This document shows positions 12,141-25,154 of a stretch of 64,000 nucleotides of DNA, piece after piece. Position 1 is the first letter of the stretch, and every line of letters begins with the position of its first letter. The position numbers and the translations under genes are program-made. Under the pieces are notes generated by a model. It saw only the letters and a list, made by a program, of their open reading frames with translations, was not told the origin of the DNA and did no database searches. Origin of the DNA: Litoditis marina. Its lineage: Eukaryota; Nematoda; Chromadorea; Rhabditida; Rhabditidae. The stretch covers positions 1,386,001 through 1,450,000 of the forward strand of contig OZ038439.1 of assembly GCA_964036275.1 (NCBI GenBank), read 5' to 3'.

Positions 12141-14894
12141 ATGGATGACAATTTGGACGATTTCGATGAGGAAAACTTCCGGAGAACACTTCAACCCCAT
12201 CGATTCTCTGTTTTCTATGCAAGGGTCAGCTTTTCTTTCGTAAGGAATAAGTATTGTTTTCAATGTTGTTTTGTTGAGTTTCAGTAGGGATGAAAGATAC
12301 TATAGTCCCTCTCATTCTTACTGAAACTCCTACAGTAAGATTACAACATTTCAGGTTGTTTGAGGCATGTAAATGTTATCGGAAACATTCTTTATTTTTA
12401 CAGGCGATTCTTATTCTCAACTACAAAGAGCGTTCGAGGATATTTTCGATCTAGTTGAAATTAGTGTTAGAAAGAGACATTCGAAAGTTTGCATGTGTGT
12501 TGAGTCTGAGTGAAAAAGGATGTGAAGCGGACTATAATTTATTCGTATTTCCAATTTTCGAATATGAATTAGGCCCGAAATATACATATAAAAACTAGTT
12601 GACTCAAAGCAAATTTCAAAACATCGAAGCAATTTACTGTTGTAATCTCCTTTTCTGTTTCAGTTGGTGGGTGTGCTTGTGTGTGGTTACCTCCTCGCCT
12701 GCGGTTACTTCTCCCTCACCGGCGTTGAGTTCCTCCCGGTTACCTGTCGACTAGTTCACCGCCAAATATGCAGTGATGTTATCGTTTCGGAGCAAAACCC
12801 CGAGTTTCGAGAGGTTAGCCCGTTTTTCCAACTTGCATTTGGCTTTCTAAGGAATGAGTATTGCTTTTTAATGTTGCTTTTGTTTCATATAGTGCAAGAT
12901 CGGGCATACAAAATCACCTGCATTTATCGTCCTTTTTTCGACTCAGTTCTGGAAGAAATTTCGGGTGAAACGTTGTCGTTTTATCGATTTTTCAAGAGAA
13001 TAGAAAAAATAAGAAAATACATTAGATCCAGACTAATTGAATGAGTTCCAATTGAGCATTAGGGAACATTGACTTTTTGCCCTCCACCCTTCTGAGTTTG
13101 TGTTTGTTTCGAGGAATTGTAGTAGGACCCCCCCGCGGGGGTGGAACTACAATTCCTAACCTACAATTCAAAAATTTGAGGGTGGGGGGTGAAAAGTAAA
13201 CATTTCCGGGTATTGAAGTTCAGCCCCCCCCCCACTCGTTGAAGTTTGACCCCCCATCATTGAAGTTCTACCCCCCAACATTGAAGTTTTACCCCCCGCC
13301 GATCCATGTGGGGGGTAAATAGTAAATGTCGAAGTTGATTTTTCGACCCCCCCCCCCCTCTCGTAGATTTTTCGAGGTTTACCTTGAGTGGGGTTGAAGT
13401 GCTACGGGGGGACCCAACTTCAGTGGGGGGGGGGGTAATACTTCAATATTCGCGAGCATTATTCTACCAGTCGGTGCACGATGTGTGAGAGAAACGCAAA
13501 TAACAGATCAGTTAAAATAAGCACAAATCGGTAAATCTTGTAACGTTCAAAAACATGAAAATTGTAAAACTGTTTTTTCTCCTTGCTCTGTAGAAACACA
13601 TTGTTGCGCAACGAAACCAGGAAAAAGTATGACAAGTCTTAAGTAACATTGCCCAAGTAAAGTGTAAAGAGTGATTTCTCGTAGAAAGTATGGAAATGTT
13701 TGAAAACTGAACCCCTAACAGTTTAACCTTGTCAATTTGAACAACATTTTCACTTTTAAATATGCCCGTATTAAATTCCTCCAAACTTGAGTTTGTTTCA
13801 TGACAATGGGATAATTTTGTGTTTGCAGGTACTCAACTTTGTGCTCGTTTTCACACTGTACTGCAGTTTTCCGATTCTGACTCTGGTGTCGCAGATCTCC
13901 TCGATTATCTGCGTTTATGTTCCGGTTCTTTCGGTGAAGACACAGTTTGTCAAGTTGCAGGTGTTTACTCTCATACCGCTGGTGGGCATTTTCAACTATT
14001 TATAAGTGTTTGGAGAAAGAGCGAGAGCTAGACAGAGAAAGTGAGAGAGAAAAAGAAAGAGAGAAAGATGAAGACAGAGCAAACGAAGCATAGAGAAAGG
14101 AATAGAAAAAGAGTGATTATGAAAACCTATATGTTATATGTTGAGGTTTATGTGGAATTGAGATACTATATATATCTTAAACGCTTAAATACCTTCAACA
14201 CTTCAACTTATTTGTTTTAAACAAGTGCAGTTTGTTTCGTTTCTAACCAGTGGCCGTATTCACCAAGCATTGGGATACAAACATATTTTCTCGCAGGAAG
14301 GTAGACCACGAAAACAGTGTGCTGATGATGAGGAGGGTGCAGAGGCGCGGGAAGCGTTTTTAGCTTCCCGCGTGATTGGTGATTACGGCTACTGGATATC
14401 TGTAAAACTATAGTCGTCGCCCACGGAAAGGCGATAGGGTACTGTTTATCTTACTTTCCGCTGTGTACGCACACATGTCTTTGATTCTAAAACTAGCCAG
14501 TTATGTGCTCTATTAGCGCAGTGGTTAGCGCCCTGCTACCAAATTTATGCTCGCAGGTTCGATCTCGGCCAGAGACAGAAATTTATAAATTTGGCACTCG
14601 TTATAAGGAACCTGAGATACTTGACGAACCATTAACCTCGCCCGCAACGTAACCTAATAATTGCAGTTCTACCACGTGCTGCTCTCCCTGTTCCACTCGT
14701 GCTCCCTCTTATCCATCTACTCCAAGTCCGACTCCTCTGTCGCTCTCTCTTCCTACGTCAAAACCTCGTTCCTCGGCCTCTGGAACGTGCTGCTGCTCAT
14801 GTATTTCGGAGTCAGTCTCCTTCAAACGGAGTACAACCTCGCGACGGCAGCCGCGCGATATCGCGCACGCCAAAATGCGCCCAATCAGCCGTGA
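12141..14894 (+). CDS. Small multi-pass membrane protein, 197 aa, four exons
   Basis: Exons 12141-12224, 12664-12813, 13829-13960 and 14667-14894 (stop TGA) chain in phase 0 and total 594 bases. The first 28 residues are acidic (MDDNLDDFDEENF), likely cytosolic. Hydrophobic stretches lie at about residues 29-48 (LVGVLVCGYLLACGYFSLTG), 79-113 (probably one long or two short spans), 123-140 and 152-172, so about four transmembrane helices. The tail is hydrophilic (ARYRARQNAPNQP). I do not recognise the family; size and topology recall small ciliary TMEM proteins but no diagnostic motif supports that. A splice acceptor (agattcag) lies one base before GATG, so a 5' UTR intron or trans-splice site is possible. 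Confidence 0.75.
13118..13442. repeat. Homopolymer-G/C block in intron
   Basis: Alternating runs of five to ten C or G with ttgaagttctacccccc-like units; the two halves are partly inverted. Lies in intron 2 of the membrane protein gene. Assembly errors in run length are likely here. Confidence 0.7.
14412..14610 (+). mobile_element. tRNA-derived SINE, copy 1
   Basis: Shows a pol III A-box-like tagcgcagtggttagcgc and B-box-like ggttcgatctc, preceded by a conserved body (tttccgctgtgtacgcacac) and followed by ataaatttggcac. The same arrangement occurs at 23996, 44446 (minus), 47699 and 58107. The copies differ by scattered substitutions, so this is a dispersed SINE and not a functional tRNA gene. 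This copy lies in the last intron of the membrane protein gene. Confidence 0.8.
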
Positions 14895-14908
14895 ATATAG
14901 CAAAAATC

Positions 14909-15015
14909 AATGAAATAGTCACGTGAAGTTAGCATTCTAATGAGGCATCGTGCACTTTGTGCACGTTTCTGAGCTTTGCTGTGTTTAACATGTTTCACGT
15001 GACTGTGAAATAGAC
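14909..15015 (+). mobile_element. Fold-back element family 2
   Basis: Starts gaaatagtcacgtgaagtta and ends catgtttcacgtgactgtg, with internal gcactttgtgc. Lies just after the stop codon of the membrane protein gene. Confidence 0.8.
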
Positions 15016-15796
15016 GAATAGTATACAGTATTGGGTATTCCAAACATTAGCCCATAAGGTGTATATTGCCCTATCAAACTGTGTTTGTAGCTTTATCCCG
15101 TTACTTTTGATACAAAGTTTGTGATTAACGGCGTGTTTCGAGACCAAACTGAAACGATGATTTGTTAACTCCTTACAGGGGTGAAGTAATATGTAGTTTC
15201 ATGCCCACACAGATAGTCGCATTATTCTTTTGTAATAGGGTGAGATTAAACTACACACACAGTAATAACGAGTGACATGTGGAGTTTTTGCCCTATATAA
15301 TCTCTTACTTTTAGGTATGGTATTAGGTATAGTAACTCTCATTCCCACGCGTACTCTCGTTTCGTAATAGTACGACATGATGTGAAACATTGAAACGAGT
15401 TAGGATTTCCTACTGTTGCAAACCATGTTCATCTCCTAGTAATGTTTTCATGGGCACCGTTTTTTTTTCCGCGAAATGCAATTTTAGAGTTATTCTCCTA
15501 TTCTATCGCATTTCAATAGTTTTTTTTCATAAATATTAGAAGAAATCTCGTATCTTTGAAATTCAACATGCACTCCAGTCCGCATTTTTGTCATTACGTC
15601 TGCTGTCTATCTTTCAACCTTAATCCAATAATCAATTTGTGAATAAATTGTCTATCTATTGTGTGTTAAAACATCTTTTCTACAGTTATGACAGAAATAG
15701 AGAAAAATGAGGACAATTAACCAAAAATTACCATTTTTCGTGGATTAAAAAAGTGTCATTTTTCAAAAACACTAGCGGTGAACTGTTGGAAGAAAC
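15016..15796. other. Intergenic, no gene seen
   Basis: AT-rich. It includes a copy of the dispersed fold-back motif (ttgtagctttatccc near 15088 with a later inverted partner). No supported exon or RNA gene. Confidence 0.55.
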
Positions 15797-16022
15797 AGCC
15801 GAACCACGTTGAAATTACGCAATCCCGTCCGATCTGGCAAGTCAAGCAACGTTGGGCCCGGTTAGTACTTGGATCCCGGGTGCCGTAAGCTGTTTGCATA
15901 AGTTTTTGCTGTGTTTTCAAAAACCGTCAGCATGTCCCAAATGAAGACTGGTAGACTGGTCTGCTTTCACTCACGTACTTCTCTTGTGTATCACATGCTT
16001 GCATGTGAATAAATCAATCAAC
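15797..16022 (+). mobile_element. 5S rRNA-derived SINE (SINE3-like)
   Basis: Bases about 15797-15893 match conserved 5S rRNA landmarks in order: cccgtccgatctggcaagt, caagcaacgttgggcc, cggttagtacttggat and gggtgccgtaagctgt. The stretch that normally follows cttggatgggagacc is missing, so this is not a functional 5S gene. A 3' region ends in cacatgcttgcatgtgaata followed by atcaatcaa. The same tail appears alone at 29385-29432 and inverted at about 31265-31330, as expected of a SINE family with an (ATCA)n end. Confidence 0.75.
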
Positions 16023-16075
16023 CTTCCTTCTTTTCAACAACACATATCTCTTCATGACAGCACAACTATCATCAA

Positions 16076-18443
<2,368 letters not shown>

Positions 18444-18472
18444 CCTATGATGTATCTTCCCTGCCGCTTGTT

Positions 18473-18481
18473 CTATTTATA
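18473..18481 (-). promoter_or_regulatory. TATA box of the secreted Gly/Tyr-rich gene
   Basis: On the minus strand TATAAATAG lies about 30 bases before the first ATG at 18443, so the 5' UTR must be very short. A TATA box with minimal leader suits a highly expressed tissue-specific gene. It is the only clear core promoter in the window. Confidence 0.65.
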
Positions 18482-19803
18482 CGCGCCGATAGAGACCGCG
18501 GCGTTTTTCGGAACAACTTTTCGGTCGCCTACCAGTCTCTGACAATGACATTCCATGGTGTACTATTCATAGTATTATAGCTGGAATTACCACGAGATGC
18601 TAGGGTTTTCGCTCAGTTCACAGTAAGTTCATAGGGTGTATTTCACCGGATTCCGTGATGTTCTTAGTTTGATCTCACTGTTTTTTGGTCTCATATCGTG
18701 AAATATTCCGTGTACCTAGATTAAACTACTAATCTATGGTCACTACTTGTATTGATGGTATTATAGCTAGAACTACCATATCTGTGAAAACACTGGCAGC
18801 TCAAATTACCGGAGAAGATGCAGGCTTAAATACTGGTGTCGAATTAGCCTGCATCTCCTTGTGAGTTTCAAACAGTACAGGCGACATCTGGCTGACCCCG
18901 GTATTTTAAGTTGCAACGGTTTTTCAGAGAAGATCAACCTCGGCGAACCCAAAAAGTTGACTTCTTGCAGCAAACAAAAAAGCAGGCACAAACGCTCGAT
19001 GTGTTTACTACTTCTGTATTTGTAGTTTGATCCTGATGAGTTTTTGAGAGTTTTAGATATTTTGAAGTGAGCACTGTATTACCATTCAAGAGCAAAAAAC
19101 AACTGAGCAAAGCAAAAATAACAAGTTTCGATGAACTTTTATTGAAAATAAACACATAAACAATACGACATAGGATATATTCCTAACAAACAGTGTAACT
19201 TCATATAAAAATACTTGTTCAATGGTTAATTTCTTATATTCCATACAGGATCGTGTGTGTTTTGTGGTTAATGTAAGGTTACTTGTCTTCTCTAGTTTGG
19301 GGCTGGTCTTATCTTCTCATGGTTTTTGATTGGTGTTAGTTATCTATCAGTTAGGATCTTCTCGGTTGCGTTGCGAGTTCATTCCCTGCAGTTATGTTCT
19401 ACAAACAGAAGTGTGTGTGTGTGTGATTTGGAGAAACCGTATAGAACTTGATGGAAACTGGCAACAACATTCGAAAAAAAAAATGCCAAACTCGAGAAAA
19501 CTGTGGGATCTGCAAGTGCATACCACACAAATGTGGAATCGAGTATAATTATTTAAACTTCCATGTACAAAACTAGTTATTACCACAAAAAAGCTCAGAT
19601 GAATGCGGAAAAACTAAAATGTAGCCAGTTAAGTTTTTGTGATTGGGAGATTTTTCCGATAACCCAGCTACATCGAACCGTCTACATCTCCAAAGCAGAT
19701 GTCATCGTATATATAGGCGGCCTCCTGCTTGCGCCGTATCTAGTAGGGGTGAATATATTTTGTCTTTCGACAGAACATTACTCTCTCTCTCCCTCTCCCC
19801 CTT

Positions 19804-19847
<44 letters not shown>

Positions 19848-20874
19848 CCTTATCGGTGAATCATTGCGAGAGAGAAAGATGCGAAGAGCAATGTCTGCCG
19901 CGAGACAAAAACACAGTTTGCCTGAACTAGATACGACACAAGCAGGAGGCTGTCTATATATACGATGGAAGTTAGCAACAAAATGTAAGCGGTCCGATGT
20001 GTTTGGGTTATCACAAACTTGAATCCTCCCATTCACACAAACTTGACTGAGTACATTTTTGCTTTCTTCATTCATCTCAACAAAATCGAGTTTGTGAGTG
20101 TAAGTTGAATCAAGGCGAAATTTTGCTGATCTTCCTACTGTTCCTGTAATTCCAGAATAATACAAAGAAAGTGAAGAACCAAATATTTCCGAGAATGTGG
20201 AAAATCGATAACCACGCCTATTGAAGGGTTTGTAGCAGATGGTTCAGGGAATTTGATATTCCCCGACAAATACATTTCAGGAAATAAATTTTAAGACCTG
20301 GCAAACTAAAAGATTCCGGAAAAGGCCATTTATTCTCCGCTTTTGGTCTTTTTTGTCGAAGATTGAACCGGCGGGTGGTTACGCTCGGAGAAAAGGTGAA
20401 AAACAGTGAAAACCTCAAAAATCGTGAGGTTTTCGAACTTGTAAATGAAAAAGTTGAATGCGTCCTAAATCAACATATTATGTCGATTGCGAACATGAAA
20501 TGTGTGATTCAAACTATACATACGCACGTGTGGGATAGAACATTTGCCACAAACTTTAACGAGTACAAAGCTTGAACAAAAATACATTCTTCTAATAAAC
20601 ATTTACAATATCTCCATAAAAGTCATTTTGCTGATCCACAGACATGCTTTCTCAAATTTCTCATGTTGTTATGTTCCCGAAAACCTCTGATGTTACCTAA
20701 ATCCTTGATGTTATAGTTGTTAAATGTTTCTATTTCGTACATTTTCTTGGCTCTGTTTACTGTACTTTGGTTACTTAGCTTCTCTATTTAAGTGGTGATC
20801 TTATGTTCTTAACTTATGGTTATTGATTGGTGTCATTATCATCCTTATCGACCATTTGTGATCATATTCATAAA
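18482..20874. other. Intergenic region between secreted protein and RNase H gene
   Basis: No exon supported. Contains copies of the TTTGTAGTTTGATC motif (18670, 19017) and the first copy of the large fold-back duplication (19440-20110) with its CT microsatellite. The region divides the secreted-protein gene from the RNase H pair, both on the minus strand. Confidence 0.55.
19440..20110. repeat. Fold-back duplication, copy 1 (3' of first RNase H gene)
   Basis: Left arm from 19650 (gataacccagctacatcgaa, then catcgtatatataggcggcc) is the inverted partner of the right arm ending near 20012 (caagcaggaggctgtctata...cggtccgatgtgtttgggtt). A CT microsatellite sits near the left end of the loop. Similarity to 26680-27260 extends beyond the arms on both sides, for example cccattcacacaaacttgac on the right, so it is a segmental duplicate rather than only a mobile insertion. 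Confidence 0.8.
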
Positions 20875-23800
20875 TCAATATCGTCTTCTCTTTGAGTTGA
20901 TTCCATTCAGCGACAGTCGAGCCAGTTCGTCAGCCTGTAAAACAGAGCAAAGTTGAAAGAAACCTATATTCTCGTTAAAGAAGCTTGGTTTTTAACGGAG
21001 CAGGGTCATACAGTGTCTGCACATTATCCGCTATCCAACCTATCCGTAAACTATCAGTGAATTTGTAGTTTCATCCGGTTATTTTTTGTCAAAAACCGTT
21101 AACTACTCAGGTTCGGGTGATTTCGCAAACGCGGGCCCAAAAGGCCCTAAAAGGGCCGCGATTTCGATATCGACCTAGCTTTTTCATTGTTTTTGATTTT
21201 GATGGCAACTAAGTGGCACTAATCTATGTTTTTTCACTATTCTTGAGTGTACACACGAGGGTAAGCAAGACAAACATATTTAATCCAGAATTTGAGACGA
21301 AAAATGGTACCCTAAGCGCCCCTAGTGGGCCCTACTAGGGTGATTTCGGCGACGGAAATCGCGGGCCTAAAAGGAACCTTTTAGGCCCGTGACTTATCAC
21401 CTATGTATGGCGTGATATAGGTGGGGTGAAACATGATAGAACGGAGAATCTTTTGAAGCGTCATGTACTACGAAAAATTTAATTAAATCTAAATAGTTTT
21501 TGGTAACCTTTACTTCAGGGTATCTAAGAGAGAGGTAACTAATTGGCGACCTAAACGGCAACCAAGTTTCGGTTTTGGGATTCTTCCAGGTAATCTACTC
21601 ACGTAACCGAAAAAGAGTAACCGAAATCGGTTCAGTTACCGAAAAACCGGTTAGATAAAGACGTGACCGAACTCACCGCTTCGTTTCCAGGCTCCCCCGA
21701 GTGTCCCTTCACGTGTTCGAACGTGACGCCGCCCGGGAAAAGGCCGACAATCGCCCGGAGTGCGTCCAAATCCCTACGGTAAATACGAAGATCCTCTAGC
21801 AACCAGCTGGGAGATCTGAAAACCGAATCGATTAGAGAAGGTAGTGCTAAAATCAACCGACTCGGTGCGGTTCGTTGCTGTTTTGAGTACGGTTTCTTTT
21901 CTGTTCCTTATCCAAACATTTCATTTTTTCTATGAAACTCTGTTGGAGCCAACTAGGTTTGAAAACTAGTGAATTCAGACCACCCCATGGAGATTGTTGT
22001 GTGACAAACCTTCGCAACCGGAAATTGCATACGGTCTACTCGTACTGCATTCATAATATAAATTATCGAAATTCTCTAGCATGTTCGACGCCGTTCAAAC
22101 CTGAATGAGCGCATGAAAAGCAGGCAAAATCGTCACTGATAATTTCATTTGACTCTATGACTTTGGTTATCAAGTTGTAACAGTTTTCAGTTTTGAAGCA
22201 GGCTGAGAGATTGAAAGTTGCAAGTTTCAGTTCTTTGACCCCGCCGTGATACACACATCATTATGTATGCGCAGATCAAACTACAACATATATGTGTACC
22301 TGGAAAGGGTATTCTAAACTACACAGAATAAACACTGTATAATGAAACGTACACTCCATTCAGTTTCCCGTGCACTGCTCGTATCAGAAGAAGACAGTCG
22401 GTTCGAACAATAATGGGTTGTTTTCTGGAAAAACTGAATATTTCATTGAGATAAACCTCGCTTTTCTATATTTTCATTCTTTCAGGTAGTAGCGTAAATG
22501 TGTCAATTAAAGAGAATACTTGTTTCTCCGATAACAACATTACAACGATTTTTCACGTTGGTCAAAGCCAAGTACTCGATTTTTTGAACAAAAAAACATA
22601 TGTAATTATAAACATATATTATGTCAGAAAAAAAACAATAATATACCTGTCGTACTGCTTCCACTCGAGCATGTTTTTGAGAGCATAGAAAGCGCCGAAT
22701 ATTTCGGCCCGCGCCGGTTCGTGGGGCGGGGTAGTGATACGCTCTGATCTGGTATAGTTGACAATTTATTATAGTATTTTACATATTTTACATAAATTCC
22801 CATTTTACATACTACTTAGACTTCTACTGTACGATTACAGAATTTTCAGTCCGTTGTTTGCCAGTTTTAACTATATTATTTTCATGTCTACTGAGACACC
22901 TACAGTATGCTTAAAGGGACCGTACCTCTATAATGTGCAATGTACGTAAGTTTTTAAATATGAAAAATTTCATTTATTCTGTTTCGCGATGAAAGTCATT
23001 TATTCTGTTTGAGATGACACATTATTACGGAGCAAAACAGAAGCCAACGAGATTTGGGTTACTGTAATGCAGTAATCCTTAATCTATCACTGTTTTGTAG
23101 TTATCATGATATTTACAAATCTTTCTTCACAGATTTCATATTGACAAATTTGGCCATCTTTTGAATGTTGTTTTGTAATTTTATGGACATTTTGAAATTT
23201 TCGTACGTAGGTGAACTCGGCGGTGTATGTACGTGCGCGTGGTCGCGCCACATTTTCGAGAACACGGAGCAAGACAGGAAGTTGACACCTATATGAATGA
23301 TTTCGGTTTTTTAATGTGAACAATACCAACTAATCAGCTCGAACCTCCCAATTAAAGAGGAACGGTCCCTTTAAAAAACTAGGTGAACGTAATGTGAAAG
23401 GTCGACATTTCACGCATACAATCAAGATTTTTCACTTCCAAGCTAAAATCATTTTGACATAGTCAAACTTTTTGTCAGAAAACAGTCATTCGGAAGTTCA
23501 GCTGTGCACTGTAGGCGTTCTAGTAGAGATGATGTAAACCATGGAAATCCCAGGGCAAAAAACCAAGAGACTCGCGCACATAGCATAGATTGAACTCTAC
23601 CCTTGAGCCAAGAGATCAAACTACATATACTCGAAATGACGCCAATTAGTGACATGAACTGTTGTAGCACAATCTTACTCTATCAAGCCCAATAGGCGCA
23701 TTCTATGGTCAATATAGTTTCAGAGCAACTTCAAATCAAACCTGTTCAGTTTCTGATTTTTCGGTACAAATATTCCGTATCCAGATGCCACTTCTTTAAC

Positions 23801-25154
23801 GCAGGACCCGTCAGAGTAGACGATCAACGGCTCCTTCTTTCTTCTGAAATGTGATCTACTACAAAAATCAATAACTAACAGTCGATGTCGATATTCATGG
23901 AAGATCTTCGATCCTTCAGCTACGTAACGTCTTGATAGAAAACGTAAACGAAAAGCAAGATGAACATGTGACTTGTCAGTATTGGAGTAGCTGTATAGTC
24001 GTACTGAATATCTCACTTTCCGCTGTGTAAGCATATATGTCTTCGATTACAAAGCTATCTAGATATGTGCTTTAATAGCGCAGTGGTTAGCGCCCTGCTA
24101 CGAACTTTTGCTCGCAGGTTCGGTTCCGGCAAGAGACAGAAATTCATGAATTTGGCACTAGCTATAACGTTCAAAACCCCTCACGTCGTTTCTCGAGATG
24201 TTTTCGCTTTAAAGATGGTCTGGCAGGAATCCAATCTCATGTCTTGCGCTCCACGGTTAATTCAGTCGCCCTTGGGCGGGATGCGCACAAAAACGAAGTT
24301 TTCGAATATCCGCAAATGAATTGTGATCAAATGTTTCAAAAAACATCAACAACTTAATTTTTGTAGCGCGTTTGCGTTGAAGCGACCGAATTAGCCGTGG
24401 AGCGCAAAGCATGAGATTGGGTTCCTGCCAGACCCCCTTTAATTTCACCCGTACTTCGAATGTGATTTGTATTCTCGCAAATTAATTCATGAGCCAAACT
24501 CGCATCTCCACTCACGTTTTTCTATCATCCACCCCAGTTTCCTTCTTCGGTCTATTTCTAGTCAGACGTCTGACTTCCGCATGCAAATCATCGGGCGGTG
24601 GTCTTCTCGACCGTTTGAAACCATATTCCGGGGAGGGGGAGCGGGAGCGCGGCTTAAAGGCAACGTATCAAAGAAGGACGATATGTGGACCAATCCCGTG
24701 ACATCGGTCCTTTAAACTGCAATACATTTTTCAATTGCAGTTTAAAGGACCGTTGACACGGGATTGATCCACAAAATAGTCCTTCTAATCACAATTATGA
24801 AAAATACATATAATTCTAATATATAATAAAAATACTAGTCTTTTGCAGCAGAGACTGTTACAAGTGCTGTTTTCGGTACTAGTTCAGACTGTATGTTCCC
24901 AAACACAAACATTTTACTTGCACCGAAGTGCGCTAACTTTTAGGTTTTTAAGTTTAAGCCCAAAAACAGAAGGAAACTTTCACAAACCATGAGTTTATGA
25001 ACTATGTGGGTTGGCTTGAAATTATGGTTCAACACTATAACGTTTCTCGGCATGTCTTGGTTTTGACACAGTCGCCTGCGGGAAAATAGAAAAATATCTG
25101 ATCAAATAATCTCCTAGAACTAACCTTGGAGAAGCAGCACCAGTTCCAACACAT
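20875..25154 (-). CDS. RNase H1-like protein, catalytically intact, 213 aa
   Basis: Would cleave the RNA strand of RNA-DNA hybrids. Exons: 25154-25125 (tentative start), 24652-24516, 23843-23742, 22748-22647, 22424-22353, 21815-21677, 20934-20875 (stop TGA); phases agree and the sum is 642 bases. Residues 1-10 are MCWNWCCFSK, 11-55 are Arg/Ser/Pro-rich (PRSRSPSPEYGFKRSRRPPP), and about 60-200 form the RNase H fold. Catalytic set present: D67 (VYSDGS), E105 (ARAEIF), D133 (VRTDC), H186 (VKGHSG) and D196 (ADELAR). The hybrid-binding domain of animal RNase H1 is not seen. Intron positions inside the domain equal those of the next gene, so the two are tandem paralogs. The many introns argue for a host gene, not a retroelement fragment. 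The first two exons are less certain than the domain. Confidence 0.8.
21120..21420. mobile_element. GGGCC-rich fold-back element in RNase H gene intron
   Basis: Opposed blocks gggcccaaaaggccctaaaa (21141) and gcgggcctaaaaggaacctt (21361) with cgatttc / gatttcgg motifs give an imperfect inverted repeat of about 300 bases in the last intron. No coding capacity seen. Confidence 0.5.
23996..24170 (+). mobile_element. tRNA-derived SINE, copy 2
   Basis: Body tctcactttccgctgtgtaa, A-box-like tagcgcagtggttagcgc, B-box-like ggttcggttcc and tail aatttggcact. Inserted in an intron of the first RNase H gene, antisense to it. Confidence 0.8.
24670..24787. mobile_element. Fold-back element family 1, next to a splice acceptor
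   Basis: Arms aagaaggacgatatgtggac / gatccacaaaatagtccttc with inner arms ggtcctttaaactgc / gcagtttaaaggacc. It ends 17 bases before the acceptor of the second exon of the RNase H gene (24652), so it supplies part of the intron's 3' end. Confidence 0.8.

Noticed and set aside
14500..14600. Functional tRNA gene
   Set aside because: A and B boxes are present, but no proper anticodon arm forms and five diverged copies share the flanking body, so it is a SINE.
12141..14894. Assigning the membrane protein to TMEM138, TMEM216 or TMEM17
   Set aside because: Similar size and helix number only; no conserved residues could be matched with confidence.
15797..15893. Functional 5S rRNA gene
   Set aside because: An internal segment is deleted and many conserved bases are changed; it is attached to a SINE body.
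20875..25154. RNase H from a retrotransposon
   Set aside because: No reverse transcriptase, integrase or endonuclease motifs nearby, and the domain is split by five introns with a paralog sharing them.
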